From NCBI GenBank assembly GCA_018524725.1, contig JAEUWP010000070.1, positions 1-32,325 of the forward strand: a stretch of 32,325 nucleotides of DNA, written 5' to 3'. Source of the stretch: Podaxis mareebaensis (lineage: Eukaryota > Basidiomycota > Agaricomycetes > Agaricales > Agaricaceae). This document shows, piece after piece, positions 11,301 to 22,238 of this stretch. The position numbers and the translations under genes are program-made. The notes under the pieces are model-generated. The model worked only from the letters and a program-made list of their open reading frames with translations. It was not told the DNA's origin and did no database searches. The stretch's first letter is position 1, and each line of letters begins with the position of its first letter.

Positions 11301-14107
11301 GAATGTCGGGGCGAATGGTGAGGCGTGGATTCAGGAGAAGGCAACGAGTTCAGTGGCGCTTCTTGTTCCTCCTTTACTTCGTCTCCGTCTCCGTTTTGGC
11401 ATATCTCATAGTCTCTCCACTGGTCATCGTTTCCCCCATGATTCAGGACCATACCGGGGCCACAGAAGGGACTAGGAAACGCAGTAGTACTCCTCGAAGG
11501 ATTGCTAGAGTCCGGGAAAAACAGCGGGAGCCTCTTCACTGGCGGCAGCTCTGCCTGCTCAGCAGGTGCGCGTGGAGTCATGGACTTGTCTGCAGGAGTG
11601 ACAGAAGCTCGACGTGCAGGCGAAGGTTCCTTTTCCTCAACAGGCAGGACATTAGCTTCATCTTCATCCTGTCTAATACTCTCTTCATCGGGTTGACCCG
11701 CTCTATGTTCCTCCTGCACGATCATCGAACCTTCGTCCTCCTCTTCCACCTGTTCCACCACCTGCTCCTCTCCCACTCCCGCCTCTTCCACCAGCATCTT
11801 CCCGCCAGCCCCCTTAACCCCAGATCCATCTTCCTCCATCCTTTCATCCCCATCCTCAACCTCATCTACACCCCTACTCATCACTTGATCCTCCCCTTCA
11901 CCCTCTTCTCCTTCCACTTCCAAATTTCGTGCAGGCACCTCAACCTCACCCTCAACACCAACATCAACACCAACGGTAGACTCCCTCGTCGGATACCCAA
12001 GCTCAGGCAAAAGGCTCCTCTCCGTCATCGCAGGCGATGGTGCCGGATCGCCGCCTCCACCGTTGCCGATGCTAAGCAAGAGCTGAGTCATTGGGTCGGG
12101 TAAAGGAACCGTCGTGGAAGTCGAGGTTGAGGCAAAAGGTGGAGGGGAGCGAGTTGGAGTGGTAGGAAAGGTGATGTTGGAGGACGTGATAAGAGTGGCG
12201 GGCGTTTGAGGTTCAAGTTCGGCGTGCGGTTGTTGTTGTTGTGGGAGCTGAGGCTGGGGCTGGGGCTGGACGTTGTCAGGAGATGGAGACTGTTGGTTTT
12301 CAGTGGTCTTTTGGTGGACGTTTGTACTGATTTGAGGTAGAATGTGTGGAGAAACGGCATCGGCATCGGCATTGATGTTTGAGGTTTCGGGGAGGGGCGT
12401 CCCAGAAGATTGGCGGCAGGAGGGAGAAATAGACGGAGGTTGAAAAATCGGTGTCGAGGCTAGTAAAAGCTAATCAGCCCTAGAATATATGCGATGAAAA
12501 ATGAGCACGAACATCGTCTTTCAGCTGTTGCAGAAACAATCCAATGCAATAAAATTTCATTAGTTATCTCAGTGGGTAGCAAAAGAATAGGACATTAACC
12601 AGACGTACCTTCCTGTGTCCAATCGACCCTCGAGAATCCATGTAGCATATCGCCATGCTTCCGCTGAATTGGGCTGATGCTGCATTCCATACGTTGGTCG
12701 TCCTCCGTACTGCGAGGTTTGGGGCTCGAGGTGACAAACGACGGATCTTGGAGATGTGGGAGGGCCGAACGAGTACCCAGGCTTGATCCTGGTGGAGATT
12801 GGGGACGAGAGTCTGCACTACCACCAGCCATATCGACGTCGGTAGACGACTCTGGGCCTATATGCGCACGGTGAATTATTGAAGCATACCACGAGGGTTT
12901 GAGATGGATTACCTTGCGGGGCATGGTCTGGGCTTATATTTCGATCACGAATCGATCCGAGGGTTATATCGACTAGGGGTCTAGGTAGGTATGAGGTAGA
13001 GCTAACAGGTAAGGTGTATACCTTGCGATGTTGCCAAAAATCGTGACGACGGCGTAGGCGTCTTTGGATTCGTGGTTCTTGAGGCTAGGACAACTCTGAA
13101 AGGACTGATACCAGCGTCTTGCCGATGGATAGAGCGAACCAATGTTTTTGTCGGAGCTAGCACACGAAGCCATTAGCGATTTGATTAACCCGCGAGCATA
13201 GAAAACCACACACCATCCGCTTCCCTATCGGCCATTTTCTCCAAAACGTCGCCAAGGGCGAGATACATCTCATCCAAACGGCCCATAAGCGTCCTCTTCT
13301 CATCTCCCTCATAACCAAGCTGCGACTCTCCAAGAAAAGCTTCGAGAGCTTCAGCTTTTTCAGCAAAAGCTTTCAAAGCTTTGGTAGTCGCGCCATGGCT
13401 CGCTTTCTGAGCCTCAGTGATAGTTTGAACACCCTCTTTGAGCTTTGTCACTTCGTTTTTGACTTCATTAAAAGAGGCTTTCATCGTATCAACTTCATTT
13501 CGGAGAGCGGTGAACTGTGGGGTGAGATTTTCCGCAATTCTTTGGGGATGGGTATCCAGAATCTTGGTCACTGTGAGCATGAAATCTGCCATGATACGCC
13601 CTTCCACGGCCTGATTGGTGTACGCAGAATGAGCTGGATAGCCCCCGAAAGACGTAGGCGGGGGCTGAAGAGGTGCCTGGGCTTGAGCTTGAGGCGCAGG
13701 CACAGGTACAGGCTGAGGCTGGGACTGCCGGGGTTGTGGGACATCTTGGGGTGTCGGGACCGATGTCGCCGTTCGTTGGGTTCTTGAAGCAGGTCGGGGC
13801 ACTTGTGTAGAAGATGCAGCTTGCTGCGTTCCTGTGGAATTCGGAAGGTGCGACTGAGCGGCAGCGGCCTGGACGGCGGTCAAAGGCTGAGATCAGTAGG
13901 GAACGTAAAAACCGTCGCTCCGTCGTGAGGAGTTCGGTCGGATGCCTTGCTTACCCTTGCGCGATTTAGAATGCTTGTGGATGTGGGTGGAAGACGCGAA
14001 GCGCCGGGAGTAGAAGACCCAGAGGCAGCGCTAGAGCCCGCGCTTGAGTACAAAAGGGTTGATAAATATGGATTATAACCTCGAGGACCAGACCGTTTAG
14101 AGCCCAT
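8360..14107 (-). CDS. Large chromatin-type protein: coiled coil, disordered middle, incomplete PHD finger, chromodomain
   Basis: A nuclear, probably histone-reading protein of about 1685 residues. Ten exons join in phase: 13955-14107, 13214-13886, 13022-13156, 12913-12972, 12609-12857, 9140-12459, 9056-9072, 8896-8997, 8598-8771 and 8360-8534. The ATG at 14107 is the first in frame; further upstream only GTG is available. Residues about 60-140 are Pro/Gln-rich and about 170-238 look like a coiled coil. Residues 300-1500 are Ser/Pro/Glu-rich and disordered, with a strongly basic Arg/Glu stretch and an acidic SSSEDEDEEDEDEVDEL patch. Zinc-finger ligands visible are C1534, C1537, H1542, C1545, C1563 and C1566. 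The usual first Cys pair is absent, but CGRPDC follows at 1583-1588. The chromodomain is about 1599-1650, with DEYFVKRIIG, EEWLVEWDGYP and ESTWERE. A 17-base exon (9056-9072) encodes FIECD. Both reader domains suggest binding of histone tails, possibly methyl-lysine. No named orthologue was recognised. Confidence 0.85.
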
Positions 14108-14673
14108 GATGGAATGGACCACAGATGGGCAGAAGACGGGAGCCAAAGCGCGAGGTGGTCCGTGTGTACTCACGAAATGGACATCACCGTTCTGGGTGCG
14201 TCGCCGGCCCGGTCTTTGCCAGAACTACTGGATGCTACGACGTGCTGTGAGCACCCTCCTCAAAGCCTCAAGACGCACTACGAAGAACCCGACCTTTGCC
14301 CCGGACAGACACCCAGGGAACTATATCCGAATAATACCCCACATATCCCACCCCGCATTCCGTCACAACAGCCCCTAATGCTGCTTTGTCTTCAATCACC
14401 CCCATCTGATTCCCGATGCTAGCTCGACAGTAATAGACGCGTCTAAAACCTTGATCAAGACGCTCTGGCAGCAGCTAGTCGCAATTTCCTTATTTCGACA
14501 CTAATGTTTTCGAATTCCGTCCCCGACCCCTCGAGTCCTTGTTGACAATAATAGGATAATCCGGTGGGCCGGTGTTACTGCGGAAATAGTTTGCGCAATA
14601 CCAATGAGTCACCAGCTTTCCTGCTTCCTGCTTCCTGCTTCATCGCTTCGGATATACCGACAAACCAGTTACC
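14108..14673. other. Divergent promoter region between the PHD-chromo gene and the monooxygenase gene
   Basis: 566 bp lie between the two start codons, which face away from each other. The region must contain both promoters and 5' untranslated regions. A gcttcct unit is repeated nearly three times at about 14622-14641. No canonical TATA box stands out. On the minus strand a gtgagt donor-like site near 14173 could mark a 5'-UTR intron, but no matching acceptor was found before the ATG. Confidence 0.45.
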
Positions 14674-16462
14674 ATGGATCTTCCTAGTACAGCATAATTT
14701 CATTTCTTACTGCTTACTGAACCGGACAACCAAGCTCCCAGGTATTTTACCTCACTATGACCGTAACCTCCCGGGAGGCCCTCCCGAGGCTCGCTTCGCT
14801 AGCAACACCAGCCAGAAGACGATATGTGTCATAGGAGCTGGACCCGCAGGACTCGCTGCTCTCAAGACTATCTTAGACAGTGAACAGTACAAGTCGGGTG
14901 AATGGACTCCAATTGCCTTTGAATCTCGAGAGGAAATCGGCGGCATCTGGTATGCTTCTACCCTATCAACGGTTCCAACTCTACTTACAACCCGTTCCAG
15001 GCTACCAGCGCCTCCAGAATCTGCCGATCCACCTCTTACTCCTCTGTATGACTGCCTCACCACAAATCTACCCCACCCGGTCATGGCATATACCTCATTT
15101 GCCTTTCCTCCAGAAACCCCTCTATTCCCGGTAGCTGAAAAGGTCCACCAGTACCTCACTGACTTTACCTCCCACTTCTCCCTGCGCCCACACATCAAAT
15201 TCAATACCCGTGTAACCTCCGTTACATTTACTCCAGAACAATCCCGCCGCTGGCTCGTCCAAACCTCCACCAACGATTCATACTACTTCGACTTGATCAT
15301 GGTCTGCAACGGGCACTACCGCGTTCCGCGATACCCTGCCTTATCCGGATTAGGCAACTGGCTCAACGCACACAAAGCATCCCATGCAGTATATTACCGA
15401 CACCCACTTCCAATTTACAAAGACAAAACTCTTCTCATTGTCGGCGGAGGCCCTTCCGGCCGCGACCTATCCCTCGACCTCAAACCCTACGCATCCAAAG
15501 TCATCTTTTCCGGCACTGACTTTCCAAACACCATCGACTCAAACGGAATCCACCTCCGCTCACGCGCGACATCCTTCGGTTCTCCCTCCACCGGAACAGT
15601 CACATTCGCCGATGATACAGTCGAAAACGGTATCGATTACTGTTTCCTCGCAACAGGATACCTCCAATACTTCCCGTTCCTCCCTCCACCCATCCTCCAC
15701 GACGGCATCCCACTACCAATCCCACCACTCCCCAAAGAACTGTATAACTCATCCTACAGCCTTTTCCCGCTCGCTCAACACTTATGGCCACTTCAATCAC
15801 TCTACCCACCCGAATCCATCGCTTTTCTCGGGCTCCTCACCCGCGTTGCCCCATTCCCACTCATCGAAGCACAAGCCCGTGCCGCATTACGCGCCTTCGA
15901 TGCCTTTGAAAAGGGCATTGAAGGTGGAAGTGGGAAGAGGGGGATCGATGAACAAGCTGAGGCGGTTGATATCGTCACCCGTTGGGAGATGTTGAAGGAA
16001 AAGTCAGGGGAGGAGAACGTGATTAAGGATTGGCATCGGTTTGAGGTGTTGGAGCAGTTCGGCTATCGGGACGCGTTATCCGCTTTTGCCGAGACGGATC
16101 CTTTCGAGTCTTTGCTTTCACAGCCTGGCGCTAGTGCAGAAAAGACGTGGAGCCAGGAATTGCTTAATACCTCTTCAAACCCTCTACCCCAACCACAGGA
16201 CTCACCAAAAACAGAGGGAAACCAGAACAATGCAACCTCAAAGCAAATCATCCGCGTGCAGGAATGGGAAAAGGAAATGTACACGGCGAGGGATGTTTTG
16301 CGAAAGGCGTGGGCTCAGATTGAGCAGAGTGGGGAGGCGGGAAAATGGCTGAAAGATGTCGGACGGGGTGGGATTGATGAATGGGTGGATTTGATGAGGA
16401 AGGTTCTCAAGTTTGCGGAGGAAATGGGGGAGAAAGAGATGGAAGGAAGGGCCAGACTTTGA
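14674..16462 (+). CDS. Flavin-containing monooxygenase (FMO-like, class B)
   Basis: An FAD- and NADPH-dependent oxygenase that would oxygenate a soft nucleophile (S or N) or act in a Baeyer-Villiger manner; the substrate is unknown. Two exons (14674-14686 and 14742-16462) give 577 residues. The long frame has no internal ATG at its beginning. A 13-base first exon, MDLP plus one base, solves this: it starts at an excellent ACCATGG context, is followed by a 55-bp intron, and joins in phase. Visible motifs are the FAD Rossmann GAGPAG at 36-41, the NADPH-site GGGPSG at 239-244, an FMO-fingerprint-like segment before it (KASHAVYYRH), and LATGY at 307-311. The C-terminal 150 residues are charged and helical, as in many fungal members. 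The class is secure; the micro-exon start is an inference. Confidence 0.88.
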
Positions 16463-16750
16463 TTCTTGTCCCGGTATCTACTTATGCTTTCGGTTGATCT
16501 CGGATGTTATAGGATTTATTGTCAGCGATCTTCAATACAACATTTTTGTATGTTCCTCCCCCGGGCACGCGTGGTGTAGCGTACAACCATACATGACAAG
16601 AATCAGGACCAGCAAAGCCGGAACACGCGTGACCCAATACAGTCCTACGATACACACACCACAGGAATTCTTGGAACTAGTGGGAGAAAATGCCCATTCT
16701 CAATATATCCTGGATTCCAGCTCAAGAGACTCTCGCTCTAAATTTCAGGA

Positions 16751-16786
16751 CGAACATTGAAAACACCAATCGCGCTTCAATGTTCG
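16751..16786. repeat. Perfect 11-bp inverted repeat (hairpin or operator-like)
   Basis: The arm cgaacattgaa at 16751-16761 is followed by its reverse complement ttcaatgttcg at 16776-16786, with a 14-base spacer. It lies about 290 bp after the monooxygenase stop and about 355 bp before the galactanase start. It could be a dyad binding site for a dimeric regulator, a 3'-end hairpin, or chance. Confidence 0.6.
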
Positions 16787-17068
16787 AACCCGTAGTTAAT
16801 CCCCCGACGACAATTGAGTACCACGACCAGTGATCATATCACATCACATGAGCGCCAAATCCACTATAACGCCAAATCCTATTCATCCAGGTTTCTCCAG
16901 GATTCCGTTTTCCCGCCTCTCGAGCTTCTTCGGTTATATTCAACGGCCCAGCGAGGTACATCACATGCACACTATAACGGGCCTTTAGGTCCGTCAAACC
17001 CAATTAACGCGCTCAGGAGGATATAGGAAGCATATGACGCAGGATCATCCTCGAAGAAACCCGCACCG

Positions 17069-17079
17069 CATAAATAATC
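17069..17079 (+). promoter_or_regulatory. Possible TATA box of the galactanase gene
   Basis: The stretch gcataaataat ends about 62 bases before the galactanase ATG. That is a plausible distance for a fungal TATA element with a short leader. The only evidence is base composition and position. Confidence 0.35.
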
Positions 17080-17141
17080 CCAACGACCCGCTGCGATGAC
17101 TCACACACACACCGACTCGCGAGTTCTGTACCTTCTCAAGG

Positions 17142-18497
17142 ATGCTACGCTTCCTTCACTTCCTCCTCTTCCTCCCTGCACTCTTGCAAGTCCAAGCTAT
17201 AACATGGCGCGGAGCGGACTTCTCGTCTCTTGCCAACCTCGAATCCTCCGGTCGCACATACCGCGACACGTCTGGTGGAGCCGTTACGCCTTTTGAGAGA
17301 ATTCTGCGCAATCATGGTGCCAATCTTTCGAGGATTAGGATATGGACGAGTACGTCCAATTCGCAGTATAGTTTGAATTATGGGTTGGCGCTTGCGAAGA
17401 GGTCTGCTGCGGCCGGGATGGCTATTATGGTCGATTTGCACTATAGTGATACTTGTGAGTATCTTGGCTATTTGCTCTTGTGAGCCGACTGTGTGAACTG
17501 GGATTTTGACTTTATGAAGGGGCGGATCCTGGGCACCAGGCTATCCCGTCTTCGTGGCCTAAGGACCTCGATGGCTTGAACACACAGATTTGGACGTGGG
17601 TTTCGCCTTCCATGTGTCGATGTTCGTTGACCGAGGAAATTGAATAGGTACACTCGCGATGTCGTCAATGCCTTTGCGAACCAAGGCACTCCCATCCAAT
17701 TCATCCAGGTATCCATTCCACCCCTTCAAATTCCAAAAACATCTACTAACATATCATTCCCATCATCAGATTGGTAACGAAATCAACGACGGTTTCCTTT
17801 GGCCAGTCGGCAAAATCTCGACCAACGGCTTTTCAGCCGCATCACAACTTCTCCACTCGGCAGCCAGCGGTGTGCGCGCAGCCACAGGTGGTTCCAACGT
17901 CAAAATCATGGTTCACCTCGCCAATGGCTGGGACTCCTCCGGCGTCAACTGGTTCTTCAACGGTATCTTTAATCCTGGACAATTCGCAACATCGGATTTC
18001 GATCTATTCGGGTTCTCATTTTATCCGTTCTATAATTCTGCTGCCACGTACAGTGCGCTACAGAGTACGTTGACCGGGATTGTTAATAAATATAACAAGG
18101 TTCGTGGCTCAGTGATTTTTTTTTGTTGGTTCATTGATCGAGCATCTTGCAGGATATTATGGTTGTTGAGACCGACTGGCCTGCTACCGGTTCATGCAAC
18201 GGCGTTACTCTGAGCGAGAGGTCGATCTCCATTTCCGTATCTGGGCAAACAACGTGGGTTAATGGGATCAAAAACGTCTTGAGCGCGTTGCCAAATGGCC
18301 ATGGTATTGGTATTGTGTACTGGGAACCTGGATGGATTGGTAATGCTGGCTTAGGCTCTAGCTGCAGTGTAAGTGATTCTTGACCTTCGTTAACAGGGAT
18401 TGTGAATTGATTGACATACGGCGGTGTCATCTAGGATAACTTGCTGGTTGATGGCTCGGGCGTTTCAAGGAGCAGCATGTCTATGTTTTCTAGCTGA
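17142..18497 (+). CDS. Secreted arabinogalactan endo-beta-1,4-galactanase (GH53)
   Basis: A secreted plant cell-wall enzyme that cleaves beta-1,4-galactan side chains of type I arabinogalactan in pectin. Six exons join in phase to 352 residues: 17142-17454, 17520-17595, 17648-17708, 17770-18099, 18153-18368 and 18435-18497. The length is normal for GH53. It starts with a classic signal peptide (MLRFLHFLLFLPALLQVQA), and the mature chain begins with TWRGADFSSL. GH53 hallmarks are RIRIW, DLHYSDTWADPGHQ (completed across the first intron), the acid/base Glu154 in IGNEINDG, and the nucleophile Glu266 in VVETDWP. The C-terminal exon is short (DNLLVDGSG... to TGA). All catalytic residues are present, so it should be active. 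This fits a saprotrophic or plant-associated lifestyle. Confidence 0.94.
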
Positions 18498-19283
18498 AAG
18501 CCCATATCTCCTAACTGCCCGAAGTACCAAAATTGATATATCTATCTTTCATCCGCCCTACATGCTCCTGTACTCATATTTGCCGCGGTTTCTCTTTCGT
18601 CAAGCCCTCGAATCCACGGAAACACAAATATCTGCGTGACACTACGATGATATGGGTTCCAGAGAAACGGAGAGTTGGGCGTTCACTGCCTCTTCCGTTT
18701 CCTTCCGCGACTTGATAGTCATTCCACAAGTCAACTGTCCGCCTCCGTCAAGAAAGCATACCTGCCCCGCGGCATAATCTTGACCAGGATCTCGTTTCAC
18801 CCCGGTCTATCTTAGTCCGTTCCCAAAGGATATCGCAGAGCTCTTAATTCCTTGCGGCACCTCCTATCTCCTACGATGCGACGTGATCACGCCATAATAA
18901 GAGGATAGGGAGAAAGGCTGATCATCAAGCCACGGCTTCAAGCCAATTATGGCAGCTTTTCAAGCGATTAACCAGTCACAAATACGCTGTACATCCTAGA
19001 CCTTGGTCAATGGTCAACCTTGAGACCCTCATTTCAAGATACAATTAGATAACCGAGGAAAACCAACGAACGACCAATGACCTGATGTTCTGTAGTTTTT
19101 GTGCCAGATACGCTCCAACGCCAAACCCCAAGAGTAGCCATACAGCCATAATTGACTCGAATCTGCATCACAAGAACGTTCTCAGGAGGTAAGCATCTCT
19201 GCTTCTAATATCCGACTTGTGCGTCCCGCAACTCACTCTTATCATCCACCTGTCCCATAGACCACTCTGATACGCACTTCGCC
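18498..19283. other. Intergenic region, nothing supported
   Basis: About 785 bp lie between the galactanase stop and the start of the seven-TM gene. The short frames within it look random. It should contain the galactanase 3' UTR and the promoter of the next gene. No clear TATA box, repeat or RNA gene was seen. Confidence 0.5.
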
Positions 19284-20438
19284 ATGGATCGAACTTTCTC
19301 TCTGCAGGAATTTCAACATATTCTACGCCAAAGGTCAATGTGGTCGATTGGGCTCATCTTTGGTATGCTCTTCACTGGAGGGCTCCTCACATTAGGCATC
19401 GTCTGTGTTTTTCTCTTGACCCCGAGAGAGGGAAAACCTTCGAAAGAGCAACGACTTCTACGAATATATGTAATTGTGCTTTTGCTGATAGTCACCGCTT
19501 ATGAGTGCCATATGTTCGTCGCAGACAACAGCAAAATCTTGATGGATCCTCAGTCCCTCCCCGAGCGGCAAAGAACAGCATATATCCTGCGGATCTTGAC
19601 GAACATGATACCTGTGGTTATTGCAGGACTGACTGATGGGCTTTTTGTAGGTTACTAGAATCCTATTGTCCCTATCTGCCCTGATTCTTTGGCTCAATGC
19701 TTTTCTCCAAGGTTTGGCGATGTTTCATGGTTCAAAAGGCCCTTGGCCCCAACCGCTCAAAATTTGGGGCAGCTTTCTGGGTTCTTCCCTTATGCCTCTG
19801 GAGTGTCACAATGAGTACGTCAAGCGCAATCAGACCTTCGAATCGTACTCAGTACTAAAGTTAAATATCAAGTTACAGGGTTTATAGCTGGAGGATTAGC
19901 TTGCATTTATCACTGCTACACCACGTCTTGGTGCCTCGAACGGTCCCATTCCCTTCAATCAACCGCAATCACATCCAATGTCCTCTTGAACCTCTTCGCG
20001 ACCTGCTTTATCATCACCCGCTTGCTTTTGCATAGGCAAGCCCTAATCGCTTGCTACGGGGAGCAAGCTCCAACCTTGCAGCACCTCCGTATTGCAGGCA
20101 TACTCCTGGAGTCGGCTATCATCAACGTACCGACCACTATTGCCCTGGCAGTCTACATAAACACAAATTACTTGGAGACAAACATGGTAGCTGTTACGAT
20201 AGCGTGCCAGGTGCGTCGTTGGTGGGAAGATCTATGTGACAAAACTCAGACCGAACTCATCTAGGCATTTACTTCTGTATTAGTCATCCACCAGGTCGCA
20301 ATGAGAAGGGTATTCAACCAAGAAGAAGGGGTGCTCGTATCGCAGCACAACACTGATCTGCCAATGCAGCCTACTTGCTTCGCTAAGCGGGTGACACCAA
20401 GACGTGAAGCTCGAAGGATTGCCTCGTTCGAATGGTAG
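19284..20438 (+). CDS. Seven-transmembrane protein of unknown function
   Basis: Four exons join in phase to 323 residues: 19284-19646, 19712-19814, 19879-20210 and 20265-20438. Introns are 65, 64 and 54 bp. Seven hydrophobic segments can be seen, at roughly residues 23-46, 61-80, 109-128, 143-168, 186-206, 222-245 and 255-275. A polar C-terminal tail of about 45 residues ends in FEW. The N-terminus is short (MDRTFSLQEF) with no signal peptide. This architecture is common among expanded, unnamed membrane proteins of mushrooms, which are sometimes suspected of being receptor-like. No GPCR signature such as DRY was seen, so a receptor role would be a guess. The model has no frame problem. Confidence 0.8.
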
Positions 20439-20876
20439 AAATCTGGTAACTCGGGTGCTTGGGGATCCGCACCGCCTGACTCGTAGTGAGGGGAAGTGAA
20501 GGATTCAAGGTGAGCTTGGTGGGATGAAATAATGACTGGCGAGCACGCGAAGAGACCATAGACCATATATGTAACGATCCGATAGAATCTAGGATATCAT
20601 CATAAAAGCGCATATGATAATCATATTTGTTGTCGAAGGATAGTGGTGTCATTACCAATATGCTCAGCTATCATAAAGACGTGCCAACTAGTAAGGTGAC
20701 TAATGAAATAAATGAAGAACTCGGTACAAAGGACAGGGCTCTAAGTCCTGTCCTGATATGTCGCACCTCCATGGTGCTAGCCACCCAATGCGCGCCTCTT
20801 CTCCGACCCATTCGCCATGAAAGGCGGTGCCCAATGAGGTCGTCTAGCTGAGATACTGTGGTATTAAGGAAGGGGC

Positions 20877-21026
20877 TTAAATTGTGCCACATAAACCCAT
20901 CATATTGACCGGAAGATGCATCAGACCCTCAGCTGAGCGTTTCTGGGCCTTAGTCATCTTTTCAACCTTGAGGATCTCACTGATATCTTGAGGCAAGACC
21001 ACGGTGCAGCCACTCCATTCTTTGTA
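20877..21026 (-). pseudogene. Coding remnant, about 49 codons, unknown family
   Basis: Read on the minus strand from about 21026 to the TAA at 20877-20879, this gives an open segment starting YKEWSGCTVVLPQDIS. It continues through a charged helix (EILKVEKMTKAQKR) and ends GLCGTI. The composition looks protein-like. A cgcaag acceptor-like site lies directly upstream, as if this were the last exon of a lost gene. No family was recognised and no upstream exon was found. Confidence 0.35.
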
Positions 21027-21133
21027 TCCTTGCGTTCATGACTGATTAATTATGCCCAAAGGTTATCGCTGTGAGCCTAATTCGGAGAAACGCTAGTTAT
21101 GATGTCAGGTGGTGGTAGTAAGTATCAACCATG

Positions 21134-21197
21134 TATGGCGCACCAACGTGGACAAAAATAAAAGCCCCCGCGCGAAACATCTTTTGCGCACGAAAAT
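21134..21197. repeat. Direct repeat copy 1 (about 62-64 bp)
   Basis: Begins tatggcgcaccaacgtgg, continues with an A-rich stretch and ends cttttgcgcacgaaaa. It closely matches 21689-21750. The second half has an imperfect inverted repeat, gcgcgaaa against ttttgcgc. Confidence 0.8.
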
Positions 21198-21548
21198 CAG
21201 TTTCTATACTAAATAGATATATTTTACTGTAGTTTTGGCTTATTGACGAGTATTATATTCCGCGTGTGAAAAAAATCTGCGTGCGAAAAAAAAAGACCGC
21301 GCGCAAAAAAGAAAAATGCGCGCGGAAACTAGACTTGCACGTGCAGAAAAAAATGTACTGGAAACCAGCTCTGCGTGTAAAGTTGAGGGCCCTTGTCTAT
21401 GGCGTCATATTGGCCTAAAAATTATTTACACCCTGCGCAGACTTGTCCTTACCCGCGCAGACTTTATACATTAATCCACCATACCATTTATCTAAGAAAT
21501 ATGACTAAGTATGCTTACAAGTCTGTGTGGACCTTTGTATATCTCAGG

Positions 21549-21689
21549 TTGAACTCTGCGCGGGCCAGTTGAATCTGTGTTTGTCACAACTGAACTCTGC
21601 GTGCATCACAACTGAACTCTGCGTGCATCACAACTGAACTCTGCGTGCATCACAACTGAACTCTGCGCACATCACAACTGAACTCTGCT
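21549..21689. repeat. 22-bp tandem repeat array
   Basis: Four near-identical 22-bp units, each starting tgaactctgcg and ending catcacaac, occupy 21591-21678. Two more diverged units precede them (21549-21590) and a partial unit follows. The array runs straight into the second copy of the 62-bp direct repeat. No coding role is apparent. Confidence 0.85.
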
Positions 21690-21750
21690 ATGGTGCTCCA
21701 ACGTGGACAAAAATAAAATGTCCCGCGCGAGCATCTTTTGCGCGCGAAAA
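21689..21750. repeat. Direct repeat copy 2 (about 62 bp)
   Basis: Begins tatggtgctccaacgtgg and ends cttttgcgcgcgaaaa. It has the same orientation as the copy at 21134-21197, about 555 bp apart, and the two frame the 22-bp array. Confidence 0.8.
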
Positions 21751-21869
21751 CGAGTTGCCGTGCAGAAAATTATTTATCGTGTAATCAGTATATAGGTTAC
21801 TCTATTAATGCCTTTCATTTTGCTTGCGCGTGCAGGATCGTTTGAGCATGCAAACTCACACATCCGCGC

Positions 21870-22095
21870 GCAAAGTTGAGGCTGCGCAAAATATCATAAA
21901 GCCGTGCGCAAAGTTGAGGCTGCGCGAAATATCATAAAGCCGCACGCAAAATTGAGGCCGCACAAAATATCATAAAGCCATGCGCAAAATCAAGGCCGTG
22001 CAAAACATTATAAAGCTGCACACAAAATTGGAGCCGTGCAAAATATCATAAAACTGCACACAAAATCAAGCCATGTGAGATGTCATAAAATGGTT
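21870..22095. repeat. 38-bp tandem repeat array with progressive loss of CpG
   Basis: Five consecutive 38-bp units (21870-21907, 21908-21945, 21946-21983, 21984-22021, 22022-22059) are followed by a partial sixth to about 22095. Each contains gcaaagttgag-like and atatcataaag-like words joined by CG-rich linkers. From left to right the CG-rich words change: gctgcgcaaaat becomes gccgtgcaaaat, then ccatgtgagat. These are mostly C-to-T or G-to-A changes at CpG. Confidence 0.85.
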
Positions 22096-22238
22096 TCACA
22101 AACTGTCAGTGTGTTTATTAGGTAAGTTCTAGTGTATTTGCGAAAACGACTGGAAGCTAGATATCTAGGTATATTGCCCATAAAGGCTAGTAAGATATCA
22201 AGAGCGGGTAAGTATGATGTCCATGTCAGGTGACTTCA

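Larger units (their letters stand above)
16463..17141. other. Intergenic region between the monooxygenase and galactanase genes
   Basis: No gene is supported. It contains the monooxygenase 3' flank, an 11-bp inverted repeat at 16751-16786 and a TATA-like stretch shortly before the galactanase start. Confidence 0.5.
20439..22238. other. Repeat-rich region without an intact gene
   Basis: Between the seven-TM gene and gene A there is no complete gene. It contains a minus-strand coding remnant (20877-21026), a pair of about 62-bp direct repeats, and 22-bp and 38-bp tandem arrays. The stretch 21120-22100 is unusual for its many CGCG/GCGC words embedded in A-rich DNA. It may be the subterminal part of the element to its right. 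Confidence 0.6.

Noticed and set aside
11303..12103. A 266-codon plus-strand frame inside the PHD-chromo gene
   Set aside because: It is the antisense of a compositionally biased Ser/Pro/Glu-rich exon. Its own translation is low-complexity and lacks any domain, while the minus strand joins into a full protein.
16776..16800. GTTCGAAC-like word resembling a tRNA B box
   Set aside because: No T-stem pairs around it, and no A box or cloverleaf is found on either strand.
20671..20892. A 73-codon minus-strand frame after the seven-TM gene
   Set aside because: It overlaps the coding remnant in another frame and shows no family features.
21549..22095. Regular repeats that could suggest a CRISPR-like array
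   Set aside because: Units are directly adjacent with no unique spacers, and the setting is a eukaryotic genome. These are plain tandem repeats.
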